Below, in pieces: positions 47,970 to 60,015 of a stretch of 64,000 nt of DNA; position 1 is the first letter of the stretch, and each line of letters opens with the position of its first letter. The notes beneath the pieces are model-generated. The model was given only the letters and a program-made list of their open reading frames with translations, was not told the DNA's origin and ran no database searches. A program made the translations under genes and the position numbers. The stretch covers positions 233,049,178 through 233,113,177 of the forward strand of contig CM057009.1 of assembly GCA_029891345.1 (NCBI GenBank). The letters are read 5' to 3'. Source of the DNA: Dryococelus australis. Taxonomy: Eukaryota > Arthropoda > Insecta > Phasmatodea > Phasmatidae.

Positions 47970-49000
47970 TTAATGGGTTTCACAAAACCTGGTGAATCTG
48001 AGATGATTGGAATCTTGTGCTGAATGATGGTGGTCCATCACAATGAGTCTCCCACTGAAGAAATTGGAGTGTTGGTTGAGCAAAAATTGAAACACTGATA
48101 GGTATTTGGGTGGGACCACGTAAATGAATTTGTCTAGCAACACAGATCCCCTAAGTGGGATGGGGAGGGTGTCTTGATACACTATGCAGTATGTCATCCG
48201 GTAATGCTGACATGGGAGTCGCTCCTTGCTTACTTTGACATTGGTAACTTGTTCGCACAGCCACGGCTTACCCAGGATGAAGTCGTCTTGCAGCCCCTCT
48301 ACTGCAAGGGCAGTGATAATAGTGGACAAGTCTCATGTCTGAATGGTGATGGTTTGCTCCAGGATCCCCACCGGCAGGGGCCCCTGTTGGCAAGGCGGAG
48401 CAGCCCTGGTTCTACCATCAACAGGTGAGCTGGCATGAGGCCGGCAGTGATGAAGTTGTGTTGCTGCCATGTTGACCAGGGTCACCCATGGTTGCCTGTC
48501 AATGTCCACCGGGATGTGTAGACGGCCCCCTTTGCTCGTCAAGATATGCAGCAGGAGGGGAGGGGGTTTATCGGCACCTGCATCGTCGTGGATGGATGGT
48601 AGCTGGTTGTCTCCGGAGAGGTGCTGACCAGCCTGCCTAGCCACTTCATCTGTCAGGTTAATAAACAACAATGCTGAGCACTGTCCGTGTGGTCCAGGTG
48701 CCTGGTTTAAGTACAGTCCACTAGCACCGTTGGTGTATGCGCACACATGATTTTCCTGTTGCTTGGTGAGGGTGCACAGCTCACACATGTGAGCCCACAC
48801 CCTTTCATGTGCTCATGTTGCAGATTTCTTGGAAACCTACAGGTATTTACAGTTACCTTTATTCCCCACATTCGACCTTGGTGTTAGTGTAATTGGTGAG
48901 GGAGAGCAGAAAGCAAAAGACAAAGTCAGTGTGCACATGACATAGCCTAATCCCTTTACACTGTCCACAGTACTCATGTTTTTGAGGTATTGAAGTTAGC
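47970..49000 (-). pseudogene. Ty3/gypsy gag-protease remnant, minus strand
   Basis: On the minus strand, a decayed CCHC-like patch (near 48985-48935) is followed by the aspartic protease. PWVTLVNMAATQ (near 48500-48465) stands where DTGA is normal. The frame then runs through VDGRTRAAPP to VEGLQDDFILGKPWL (near 48300-48250), matching the ILGxxWL flap-to-C-terminal motif. The linker FQFLLNQHSNFFSGR (near 48100-48060) is the stretch that precedes RT in gypsy elements. The catalytic Asp is gone and the frame changes near 48333. RT and later domains are missing. It is opposed to the PBS-like segment on its left. Confidence 0.7.
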
Positions 49001-50284
49001 CATACATTGCCAGGTGCCACATTGTCATCTGCATTAATTGGTACTGCAGTCGAAGGAAGCAGATATAGACGTAATTTCAGGGCATGATTTCGCTCACTGC
49101 CACGCAGTGAGCAGAAACTCTTACCAGGGTCGCTACATCACCATGTGACTGGAGATTTAACATACACACATACCTGCTTTCCTGCTCTGCTGTAGGCCAT
49201 GGAACATGCCTAATGGAAGTACAGAGAAGCTGGTCACTTAAATGTAGGAAATAAAGTGTGACCACGTGATTGTTAGATCCACAGCTATCCAGCATTTATG
49301 ATAAATTTTAACATTGAAATGTGCAGGGTGCTACACAAACTCAAAAGGAATGTTACAGAACAATAAAAGAAACACTGCAGCACAAAAACACACAAGGCCT
49401 CGCCTGAACCAGCCCAAGGTACATACACAAAGTCACCTCACAATAGGAAAGCCCGAGGGCAAAATAATTATTCAAGGGCCCTCAAAGTAAACAGTAGGGC
49501 CAGGACAGCTACGAGGGTAAATATAAACTGTTTTGGATATTAACTAAACAGACAGAATTATTATATCAGTGTTAACAAAGTTTAGGCCTCTGCAGGCCAC
49601 GTGGCACAGAGAGAATGGCTGTCAGAAGCAGGGGCACTAGCCAGGCTAACCACATGCATGATCAAAATAGAAGGAAGGCTCTATGCTAATCACAAGAGTG
49701 CACTACAAAACCCAATACATGAAAGCCATAATACAAACAGAACCCTTTCCTGGTGGATTCGGTGCACTTTACACATGCATTGACGCACTGAACACATGTA
49801 ATACACACATTACAAGCATTGCACGACACTGCGCTGAAGCCTTGGTTCTGGTATATTTTATTAATTGACAGCTGGATAATTTTTAACCAGACATTATTGC
49901 ATGATCTGCCAGTTGTTGGGGGTTGACGTCTTATTTATTATCGTAACCGTTTTGCACGTTTTTTAATGGAAATTTTTGTTTCCATTTTTTCATAAATATT
50001 GAATTATTTTGTATATTCATTTTACACAATTTTTGGTGATATTATATCTTAAATTTTTGCATATTGAATTTTCAATTGCACATTTTGTTTTAAGCTGATT
50101 TCCCATAACCTGCTTTAGCAATGGAGAAGTCAAATAACACTTGTACCAGGTGTCAATGTAAAATTTTTGCTCATTGGTAACCACAGGTTTTAATACTGAA
50201 GCGATAAAATTTACTTAACTATTTGGCAGCCTCACATATCTTCAGCTTTTCACGGATTAAGAAAGTTTTCTGCTACCATTTTGT
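49001..50284. other. No supported gene
   Basis: This may include the 5-prime leader of the minus-strand gypsy element. A perfect 9-bp hairpin with a 3-base loop (GCTCACTGC, 49092-49112) is present. No domain is recognised. Confidence 0.4.
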
Positions 50285-50289
50285 ACAAG

Positions 50290-50490
50290 GGGGCCACAGT
50301 GACTGAGTAATTAGCATGCCCGCATCCACCAAGGCGAATCATGTTCAATCATCGGTTGGGTCACTGGATTTTTGCACATGGGAATCATGGCGTACCATAT
50401 GGTTTGTCAGCTGGTTTTCTCGGGGATCTCCTGTTTCCCCCGCCCCCTCATTCCGGCACCATTCTATATTAATTTCAACCACCCTCATCA
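50290..50490 (+). mobile_element. tRNA-derived SINE-like unit
   Basis: A degraded A box (TGACTGAGTAATTAGC, near 50300) and B-box-like TGTTCAATCATC (near 50342) are followed by a GC-rich body, GGTTTTCTCGGGGATCTCC then CCCCCTCATTCCGGCACC, that looks like a conserved SINE core. A tail and target duplications were not found. Confidence 0.45.
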
Positions 50491-51009
50491 GCTCTCAAGA
50501 CCTTGCTGTCAAGAGCCGTCCAAAACTCTTCACTCACCATTTTGTACTAGTATTTTTAATGCCACTTTGGCCCTTTCCTCTTGCTAAATGTTGCAAACAC
50601 ACACTACAAACCATACATATAAACACAATAAATACTTTCTTAAAACTGTCAACAATAAACATCCATATAAAATGAATTAGTTTTAACAATATCTTAAAAC
50701 ATGTCATAAAGATATGCTGAGTAATTACTCTAGCTATAATCAAAGTAGGACATAGCCATAATGTAACACATTAAATGCATTGCAGTGCAAGTGTACCAAC
50801 TTTGCATTTTGCCAACCAATCAGAATTACATTAGTGATAAAGTGACTAAATGAATCCCTTATTTATGAAAGGGAATAAGCCTGTATTTGTGGTGAAATGT
50901 GTTATAGTTATAGTATTGCTATGTAAACAATAAATATAGTGTGCAGGTTCCACCACACTCAGAAGTTAACATCTAAGGCTACAATAAACAATATTTATTG
51001 ACTATTATT

Positions 51010-51545
51010 CAAAATGAGAGGGCTTTCAAAAGTGCTCACTTTACCACGAATATTCTATAAGAACATATTAAAAAAGTGTTCAAAACATGTAGAGGAGCTG
51101 CCAGTAATGATGTTGGAATACAGGAACACCTCCCTTTCACGAATTGATCTAACAGCAGCTCAGCTTTCGACGAGCAGGAGAACTAGAATGAAATTGCCCT
51201 TGAAAAAGAAGTTACTTCACCCACAAGTCAATACAAATGTGTCAAGGGCATTAACATTGGAACAACTCAAAAGTAAGCAACACTATGATTCAGAGATCCA
51301 AAATAAAGCTGTGATTCACTAACAAGAGAAGGTGTTACTGCAGAGAGATGGTCAGTGACAACCGGCAGAGATTGTACAGCAGACAACAACTATGAGATTG
51401 TACTTAGTGAGAGACAAGAACAATATTCTTGTTTGAAGGAATTCTTCCCATTTATGAAAATCTCTACTGAATCCTGATGTTCATGCAAGAAATTATAGCC
51501 TAGGTCCTGAGTTCAAGATATTTTTTGAAGAGATGGGTGGTCAAT
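51010..51545 (+). pseudogene. Second gypsy integrase C-terminal fragment
   Basis: The frame (51014-51322) reads NILKKCSKHVEELPVMMLEY, then RNTSLSRIDLTAAQLSTSRR, a TRMKLPLKKKLL segment and LEQLKSKQHYD, all in the order of the K02A2.6-like gypsy integrase C-terminal half. After a stop the sequence continues VLLQRDGQ, PAEIVQQT and YLVRDKNN, the usual chromodomain-like tail. The catalytic core lies outside the fragment. It belongs to the same broad class as 24533-24985 but the two are not close copies. Confidence 0.78.
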
Positions 51546-51920
51546 TCATTTAGCAGCAGCTAGCGAAACAAACAAACAGGGAGATCATCAGCCTAGGAGT
51601 GAGACTGCCTCACCTACACAGGAGATATCAAGGGAAACAACAAATACAAACAAAAAGCAAGAAATTCAGACAAATCAGCATAAGTACACAAGGTCGGGTT
51701 GAAAGGTTAAGTACCAATGAGGTCAAGGGATCAAAACAAAGAGTTATTGGGTAACTTGAGTCGAACAGTCTATTAACTATCCAATTTATAGTATGTATCA
51801 ACCACAGTAACTCCGTACTGGGGCTCCATATAAAAAAGTGTTTCATAAAAAAATTGTATAACTGGAAGGGGAAAATAATACTGCCGGGGAGTAAGACTTA
51901 TAGCATTATTTATTAGTCAC
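51546..51920. other. No supported gene
   Basis: Probably residual gypsy 3-prime sequence; no LTR start was found. Confidence 0.35.
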
Positions 51921-52559
51921 ATACAAGTACCTACATCAGTTTTTTAAATGGCACCATGCATCTATTCATCAAAACATTCAATGTAGCACCTCAAGACCTA
52001 TTCAAAAATGTATCACAATGTACCAGTCTAATTAAAATATAGTTAAAAATAACCACAGACATTGGGACTCATAAGGGTTCATGAAAACAAGTTTTGTGAT
52101 GACTTTCGGCATGATTGCGCTGCATGGTACAGTACGACGTTGACACACTGCATTTGATGTAGAGGTGATGTAAGCAATGCAGGTAGCCAGAGTTGCATAA
52201 CCCATTCCACAGAGGTTGCACTTAGAGGAAACAAAGGAATATACATGATGTGAAGACTAAGCAATCAGTCATACGCATCGATTTGAATATAGTACACTGC
52301 AAGGTGAGAGTGGTTGTAATGGAAATGTACTCCAACAATGAGAAGTTAGAAATGCTGCTGATCTATTAAGAATGTAAGTTAGCAGATTAATGTGTTTGTA
52401 TAATTTTACAATACAGCATAGTACATTCTCAAGTGAGTTGTAATGAAACACATATACACAGTTCTGTTATTAACATTATTAATAGCTTGGTTTGCTCACT
52501 CGTTCATTTTGTTGAAGGTCAGTGTAATGCTAGTCCGGCAGAGCAACTCTACAGAGAGC

Positions 52560-53470
52560 GATACCCTGACAAGAACCCACCATCCAGACAAATGTTTTCA
52601 GTCTCGCTGTGAAGCTTTGTGAAAAGGACAATGTGAACCCACAGCAATGCAATTGTCTTAAAACGTGCACAGACGAAGCTGCTGGTTTCGCTGCTGTAGC
52701 AGTTAATCCACACTTTAGCACATGCCAACTTGAAGACAAATTTTGCATTCTGAAAACAAGTGCACATCATATTCTTAAACATCATAAGTTTCATCCTTAT
52801 CACGCACATTTACAACAAGAATTGTATGGGAATGATTTCCAGAATCATGTAGAGTTCTGTCTGGAACTTTTTTCAGATGTTCTTTTTACCAATGAATCAT
52901 CGTTCTCCAACTCAGGTCAAGTGAATACGAGGAACAAGCATTATTGAGCCATCGAGAACCCACAACCCACAATGGCTTGGATAGATGAACCATCAGCATC
53001 AATGGAGAGTTAACGTCTGGTGTGGGATGGTTGGCAATAAGGTTATAGGGCCTTATTTTGTGAATCGCAACAGAAACGGCAGGGAGTATGCCACCTTCAT
53101 ACAAACAATTCTTCCTGAGCATCTGGAGGCGATACCTCCAAGTAACAGAATGATAATGTGGTACCAGTATGATGGATGCCCAGCACATAATGTAGTGTAT
53201 GCATGTCGTGTTCTGGACCAAAACTATCCTGGTAGGTGGATTGGTCGTGGAGGTGGATTGGTCGTGGAGGACCAGTTCAGTTGCCTGCGTGGTCTCCTGA
53301 ACTTAACCCCTTGGACGTTTTTCTTCAGGGTTACTTCAAAGGTGCTGTCTATTGAGACATTCCAACAACTCCAGAAAGCATGCATGAATGTACTGTGCTT
53401 GCTTGTAATGCTCTTGACAAGACAACACTGGAGGAATCAGTGTAGTCATTCATCCCGCAAATAACTTGTG
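52560..53470 (+). pseudogene. DDE transposase of the mariner-like element
   Basis: The frame covers HPYHAHLQQELYGNDFQNHV (near 52793-52850), FTNESSF (near 52885, first catalytic Asp position reads Asn), WRVNVWCGMVGNKVIGPYF (near 53005-53062), and WYQYDGCPAH with the second catalytic Asp (near 53160-53190). WIGRGG (near 53237-53255) is followed by SPELNPLDVFL (near 53296-53330), which holds the third acidic site. A stop lies near 52947. A 17-bp tandem duplication (53235-53251 and 53252-53268) shifts the frame between GRGG and the third acid. It is inactive. Confidence 0.85.
53235..53268 (+). repeat. 17-bp tandem duplication in the transposase
   Basis: GGTGGATTGGTCGTGGA occurs twice without spacing. 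Removing one copy would restore the original frame at this point, so it is a recent frame-breaking change. Confidence 0.9.
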
Positions 53471-53669
53471 TAGCGTTGCCAATGGTCACCACTTTGTTGA
53501 ATGTTCTACCCCTCGCAGTAGAGATCCCACTTTCTGTGTCATATTTAATGTTCATGTTATGAAAGTGTTCACTGTGCTACCGTTTAAATAAGTCTTGATG
53601 AGCTTCACTAAACTTTTGAAAAATAGATACATGGTGCCATTAAAAAAACTGATTTTAGTACTCGTATAT

Positions 53670-54238
53670 CAATAACACATACTGCTATAAAGCTGACTCC
53701 ACAGCAGTATCATTTCCCACTTCCAATTATACAAATTTGTATTACACACTTTTTCATTTGGAGCCCTGGTACGGAGAAATTGTGAGTTGTCAAGATAAAT
53801 GGGAAATACTGTATATGATTGATTGTGTGTGTTATTGGAGGAAATTAGGGTTAATGTGCTATAAAATTTAGCACTAACTAGTAAGGTAAATGGTGGTATG
53901 TCAGTCTGAGAATATAACTGTTCTGTCAAATGAGCAATTTACTTTTGAAACAAGAAAGAGAATGCCATGACATATTATCGTAATAAACAACTATGTATTT
54001 TGCTAACTATCCAATTAACCCAATAAACACAATGTAATTTCCATACAAAATAATCTTTTTCGGACTTCTCTGCTTAATTTACTAATTTCCCATGCCCATA
54101 ATTTATATAATAATTTTCTATGAAAACTTAGAACTAACTATGCAACATAAATATATCAGATGATAAAAACAGCAGAACAAACCAATGTTACAAAGCTTAT
54201 ATCAGTTGTAGCCAGGCTGCTGTGCTAGTGATGTATAC
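53670..54238. other. AT-rich stretch, no supported gene
   Basis: Nothing recognisable. Confidence 0.5.
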
Positions 54239-54592
54239 AGAATGTCCCAGAATGCACGGATAAGAACACCACCACATGAATCCTGAGCAGAATTGGAGAC
54301 AAAAATGTTAGTGGCATAATGTTGTACAATGACATTTCTTGTGCACAATGTGGCAAAAAAGCATGGAGTTAGTCAATACGTTAAGCAAACCTACACATTG
54401 AACAAATGTTAGGACTGGACGGGATTTGAATCTGCACCATGATGGCCAGGCCTGTTGTAGCACAATATCAGTGGACCACAAGAGGGGACTAACTTAGTGC
54501 TCTGTTGCCACATTTTGTCACTAACATTTTCGTCTCCATTTTCATTCAGGATTCAGGTGGTGTGGTTCTTGTGTGTGCATTATGGGACATCC
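54239..54592. mobile_element. MITE with about 77-bp inverted ends and tRNA-like core
   Basis: The left arm (54239-54315) and the complement of the right arm (54517-54592) align along their length: ATGTCCCA(G/T)AATGCAC at the tips, then CCTGAATCCTGA-like, TGGAGAC(A/G)AAAATGTTAGTG at the inner side. Between the arms, the minus strand has a B box GATTCAAATCC (54433-54423) preceded by an A-box-like TGGTCCACTGA near 54473. No target duplication was identified. Confidence 0.75.
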
Positions 54593-55719
54593 AATTTATG
54601 CTTTCCTCAACTACTGTAAATGAGTTAGTTATATATAAACTGTAGCCAATGCCACATGTTGAGGCATTGATTAATTTAATTGCAGACATTATAAATGATA
54701 TCTTACTTCTTCAAAAGGTACACTATGCTCACCATGTTGAATCAGATAACCAATCACCACCAAGCCTTTTGACATAATACAGTCAACTAAGCATTATAAT
54801 CTTTCTTATTTTCAGAAATGATTACTTTTATTTCATATACAAAATACGTATATTAAATGGGAATATATGAATCATGAATCTATGAAATAGGAATATATAA
54901 AATACAGAATGTACATGAAAGTATGTAACAAACTTTGTGAGGCGATTCCTTGTCGAAAATGAGGTATAGTTATTTAGTGCGACTTATAACCTGGTGCAAA
55001 TCCTAAGGGAGAAATTTGCCCTTGAAAATAGAAAATACATATTGTAGTTTGGCAAAATATTGTAAACTACTTAGAAATAATGTACAATTCTTTGGATTCT
55101 GTTTTATGGTAGCAAGATATGCAGTCTGTGAAGAAATAATTTTGAATACATACCACCTTCATTAAAATAATGGGGGCGGCCCCTAATTGACTTAATTCTC
55201 TCTTCCATAAGATTCTTTAGAGGTTATATGGCATAATTTGTATCAAGAGGACCCACTGAACAAACAAGGTTGTCTTGTCGCAACACCCTCAGGCAAACAG
55301 TTTTCCAGCAAAATTGAATATAAACTGTGTTGCCTAAGGGGTTGGCAACCGCAAAAAAAAAAAAACAGACAGAGTGGCTGAACGATACGCCAGTTAGCAA
55401 TAAACAAATAATGCACACTAATGTAAATGTACAAAGCTGCATGTTCTATGTGTGAGCCTGTGTGAGTTATGAACAGGTAACAAGCGATTCCTGGTGTATT
55501 CAAAAGTGTTGGTAAATGTTGAGGCAATGCTAAAAGGTTCTGCCATGAGGTTGTACTTCACTTTCTGTCAAGTAAATGCACCACACCAAACAATGTAAAA
55601 AATACCATACCTTTATGAAAAGAGAATTTAAATTTACGTGTGATTAAACAACAAAAGTGTATCGTGTTATCTACGGAAAAAACTTAAAGTTGATAGCACT
55701 AACAATGTATACTCTGTGG
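54593..55719. other. No supported gene
   Basis: AT-rich, with an A13 run near 55352. On the minus strand a short frame starting MAEPFSIASTF near 55545 lies downstream of the candidate LTR and could be a decayed gag start, but no gag motif is visible. Confidence 0.35.
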
Positions 55720-56028
55720 CCACAATCCGTAACACTCCTGTCAATCAATCTCCTTGCTCGGGGGCACGTCACACTTTTATACTATCACTATCCTTGATCT
55801 GGAAGATTCAACACAGCCCAAGTTATGCTTAGAGAAACTAGGACAGTAGTAATAACCAAAACATTCCTTCAATGCTATCTGAAAGGCACCCAATACCCAA
55901 GGTTGGAAGCGGCATGCACTCTGATAAGCATAACAGGCACACTTGGTAAACATTCCTTTGCAACTGATAGTGTGCACATCCATAAATCATTCATGCCTCA
56001 TACGCTTGCAGAGCGGCCTCCTGTAACA
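55720..56028 (-). mobile_element. Candidate gypsy-type LTR, minus strand
   Basis: On the minus strand a purine tract (GAGGAGGGGGTAG, 56041-56029) directly precedes TGTTACAGGAGGCC at 56028. TATAAAAG follows near 55781-55774. Upstream of the tract a frame reading HIDRLALYKGQD-like could be the end of a pol gene. The 3-prime border (about 55720) is a guess. Confidence 0.42.
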
Positions 56029-56405
56029 CTACCCCCTCCTCAAGTCTGTTCTACCTGTGCAGACACTGCTACATCTTGTCCTTTGTACAGTGCCAGTCGG
56101 TCAATGTGGTGTAGCAATGCTGGGGCTACCTCCACTCAAATGTTAGAAAATACTTAGTGGACATAACCTCAAACATGTCACTAATAGAAAGCCCCAAGGA
56201 TCTAGTTGTGTAGGTGTGACCTTAAGAGATAATTAAAAACAATTAGGCCAAACAATAATCCCCTATTCCAGCACCCATTACACATGCATACTAATAGATA
56301 AAATTAATTATTAGTGCATACCACAAAGTAATGTAAGTTAATAAATTCAAAGGTAATCTAGCAAACTGAGCAAGGTAATTAGAGAAAAAGGAAAACTCTT
56401 AACTT
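56029..56405. other. No supported gene
   Basis: A possible pol tail of the LTR element to its left lies at 56040-56160. The rest is AT-rich. Confidence 0.35.
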
Positions 56406-57276
56406 CCAACTATCAATATATTCACCAACTCAACATTTCTTAATAATAAAACTCAAACCCAATAAGGAATAATAAGCTCTGAGTAAGTAAATCCATAAAA
56501 CTTTCTTTGAGCAACAATTCATAAATATTAAGTGAAATTTACTCATGGAATCCCATTAAGAGAGGTCTTAAATTCATAATTAAAAATTACAAGGAAAACT
56601 TAACATTATGACAACAATGCACCAAATTGCTTGTAAATATATTTTTTGCAGTTACTACATTCTTAACAAAGTTTGTTTTAAGATACATCAACTGGCAAAC
56701 AAGCAAGATTTAAATTAAAATAGCAAGTACAGATTGATTAAGAGCATAATTATCAAAAGATTATGGCCGAGACTCGGCAAAAGTCTTTGTTACTTATTGC
56801 ACATGCTGAAAAGGATTTGATCGTTTGACTTTCCTGTAAAGTGGTCCAATTTCGCAACCATTATCTTGCCAATGCCAGGACGTTGTTAGATCTTACTAAA
56901 GGGCATCGGCACAAAGAAGCAGCAATGCCACTTCAAGGGAGAATTCACGCGTCAATCACCAGACATTACCATGGCCTCAAATCAGCATGTTTTCCCACCT
57001 GGAAGGTGGACCAATGCAAAAATTAAATTTTATCCAGAAAATAAACAGCTACGGTGACAAAAATATTTTAAAAAGGCAACGAAATACAAGCTGAACAAAA
57101 ATCACTCACCAAAAGCTGTAAAAACTATGCAATTACACAGTGTTGAGAAAGAAAAAGCCGGAGCTAAAAAAATAATTGGTCACGCCATCATAAGATTAGA
57201 TGAAGAGTACGGAAGTGGGCACATTTAGAAAATACCAGTTGCATGCACTGTTATCGGGTTGCTTCATAAAATCACA
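56406..57276 (-). mobile_element. LTR of the env-bearing element (minus strand)
   Basis: The start on the minus strand is TGTGATTTTATGAAGC at 57276. The sequence then matches, base for base with scattered changes, the plus-strand copy that starts TGTTTTATGAAGC at 60818, over about 870 bases. Similarity fades near 56406. It lies 3-prime of the env remnant in the correct orientation for a 3-prime LTR. Confidence 0.7.
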
Positions 57277-57822
57277 GTTACAAATGATTCATTAAGCAAT
57301 ATTTTACATTTATACCGAAAATGTCTCATAAAAACATTTTGATAGAATATTAAATAAACTGTAAACAAAATTAAATACAAAAGTCACAAATGAATATATC
57401 ATAACAAAATGTTACAGTATAATTGGTCAAAGATAAATTTAAAATATGAAAAGTAGTGAAATTGCAGGATATTGATAGACGAATTATAAATATATTAAAT
57501 AAATGAATTGCAGATACACTGACTACAAAATTATTTAACCTTGTTTTACATAAAAGAATGCAAAACATTTGGTACTGGAAAAGAACACTTACGGGCTTTG
57601 CTATGAAAAATGGGGGGGGAAAAAAAAATTCTGGAAAGGTAATACAAGTTTACAAAACAAAACCATTGTTAAAATAACCGAGTAACAAAAACAGGACACT
57701 CTCCCACCCTTTGCGGAGGTCATGAGATTATGGATGTGGCAAACATTGGCAGACACACACAAAACATGCACACTAAAAATGATAACTACACTTTAACACA
57801 AAAAGCATGATTAAGAAAAATA
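57277..57822. other. Region between env stop and LTR
   Basis: No domain is recognised. G and A homopolymer runs lie near 57612-57630. No clear polypurine tract is visible on the minus strand next to the LTR. Confidence 0.4.
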
Positions 57823-59455
57823 TTAACCATCAGTAGATGTAGGAGGTAAAGGAAACATTACACATCCTTTTGGCACAAGAACAGGTTGGGCAGAAGGTGG
57901 GGGACTTACCTTTAGACAAAATTTGGATATCAACCAAAAATACACAGCGGGAAACAAAACACAAGATACAATAATAGAAATGAGATTCAAGTTGACTGGA
58001 GGTAGTATAGGATGAGGGCGAAGGAGACTCAGGACATCCTAAAAATTGGTACCCTGAAGGAAAAAAGTCAAAAGAGTATCTAATTACTTAACAAGGGAGT
58101 CATTCATGGTGAGGTTAGAAAAATGCAAATGTAAAAGGGGAAAAAATTTCTGTAGTAGACCTGCACAAGAAAGTAACATCAATGGTGGCATCAGAAGCAA
58201 ACAGCTAATGAGAATTAGTTTTACGTAAAAAGGGAAGTTTCAAACTGATTACAGATTTTATCAAACATTTCTAAGAATGACTTTATTGTAAAAAAAGGTT
58301 AAATTCACAATTGTCTACATGTGCATCAAAGAAACAAAAAGAAGGATATAGGGTGATGACATAAGTGTTGCAGTTCATTGGAGAATTATGGTTAAGAGTG
58401 GCAAAATGTTTACGATCTAAAATCACAATAAAAAATTCATGAACATAAAGTAACAGGTATTTGTTTAATTTGGAATACAAGAAGGGAACTGGGAAAACAT
58501 GATATTTTTCAAACACACTACCTTTATTAGACAAGGGAACATAAAGAACAACATTAAGAGAAGAATTTTAGAGAATTGCCTGAACATTACTTAAACCATA
58601 AAACATAGATAAATTTTCAGTAAAACTGGTGCTATCATGTAAACTGGCAGAGTAATGAGCTGTTGAATGTGTTTCAAAATATTCACAAAAGAATCAGCAC
58701 TTAATATTGTACTAAAATAACCATATACATTTGTTTCCACAGCATGAAAGAGATCAAAAATTTCTAATCTAGCATTGGTAAGGTCTTCACTCACTCAGAG
58801 TAACATACCATTCAAATCAATTCTGAAACTTAAAATAATCATTCCATTAAAGGTGTCATGAAGAGCAAACGAGAGATTATGATACACGGTGATGTAGTGA
58901 TCAAGATACAATTGACTTATTGATAATTATCCTGTCTTCCAAATTCTTGATGAGAATAATTTGGTTTGCTACATTAGTAGAAACATCATCCCGACTGTTT
59001 TGCAAAGAATTTAGACTTTGTTCCAAAAGGGTAAGATCAATACTATCTAAGGTGCCATATACAGTTTTTAGAATTTTTCCTCCCAGGCCAATTAATGCAT
59101 GTTTTTCCCTGGATGGCAACGACGACTTTAGGGTTTGAACTTCTGACTTCAATGTAAAATAACTTTTTCAATTGCTCCATAGCCAAATCAAAATTTTGTT
59201 TGAAAGAGGAGTTCTCACCAGGATGCCTATTCTAGGTTTCACACACTGACACTACAGTATGGATCATACCTTCAAGTTCAGCTCACTCATCCTCCAGAGA
59301 AATTAAGTCAAAATCGATACCACAGAATAAGTACTGTTCAAAAACAATAAGTCATCTTCACATTCAAAAACTACACCTGTATCCAGAGGTGTGACAGTGA
59401 CTGAACAAAGGGCTATATTCGCCAGAGCCAGAACTGCGACGCAGGGAAGGAACAT
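57823..59455 (-). pseudogene. env: Errantivirus-type env remnant
   Basis: This is a decayed envelope gene of an insect endogenous LTR element, of the baculovirus F-like class. An ATG at 59455-59453 opens a hydrophobic signal-peptide-like start (MFLPCVAVLALANIALC). Near 59100-59050 a segment with IGLGGKILKTVYGTLD matches the region after the cleavage site in this class. Following frames to about 58600 are helical and contain ADSFVNILKHIQQ-like env sequence. A membrane segment at about 57960-57900 is followed by a short Pro-rich tail and a stop at 57825-57823. The total of about 544 codons fits such env genes. Stops and frame changes near 59320, 58900, 58590 and 58283 break it. It lies downstream of integrase and upstream of the LTR on the same strand. 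Confidence 0.7.
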
Positions 59456-60015
59456 AACTCAGTGGAAAAACAACACTAGAACAAGCAATATTGTACACTC
59501 ATAGGGAGTGTAGCCAAAAATTGGAATTTCACCAGAATAAAAAATTTTCTACAAATCATCCCAAAGGAAAATATTACCAAGGAATAGTTTCTAAGCTACT
59601 AAAACAACCCAAAACAAGAGTGGAACACATTGCCAAGTAGATATGAACCACACTGAATTAAAAAAAAAGAACCCAGAAGAAAACAAATATTATCACCCAT
59701 TGAAAACCATGAAGTCCAAATTCCAATGTTGGAACATTATTTTACAAGGAAAACACAACACTAGATTTAATAAACACACAAAATTTGTTCTTTTTAAGCT
59801 AGTACCATTTAATATAGTACCGTGGTTTTTTGAAAATATTTTTATAGCAAGCAAACAGAAATTGACCTCAAAAAGACTTACCAGTGGGCGATCAGTTCAC
59901 TGAACCAAGTCAAGACCAAAAAGAATAGCGACTGGCAAGCCAAATAAACCAAAATTTTACAGAAAAAAACTACAGCAAAGGTCTGTAGCTCCTAGACTTG
60001 TAGGACGCAAAAAAA
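59456..60015. other. Junction between integrase and env
   Basis: No domain is recognised. It probably corresponds to the pol-env spacer of the element, with decay. Confidence 0.4.

Larger units (their letters stand above)
51921..53669. mobile_element. Mariner/Tc1-superfamily element with about 70-bp inverted ends
   Basis: The left end (about 51925-52000) and the complement of the right end (about 53600-53669) match over roughly 70 bases. Shared segments include AATGGCACCATG(C/T)ATCTATT and TCAAGAC(C/T)TATT(C/T)AAA. The outer few bases are less certain, so borders are within about 5 bases. The total length is about 1.75 kb. Confidence 0.78.
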
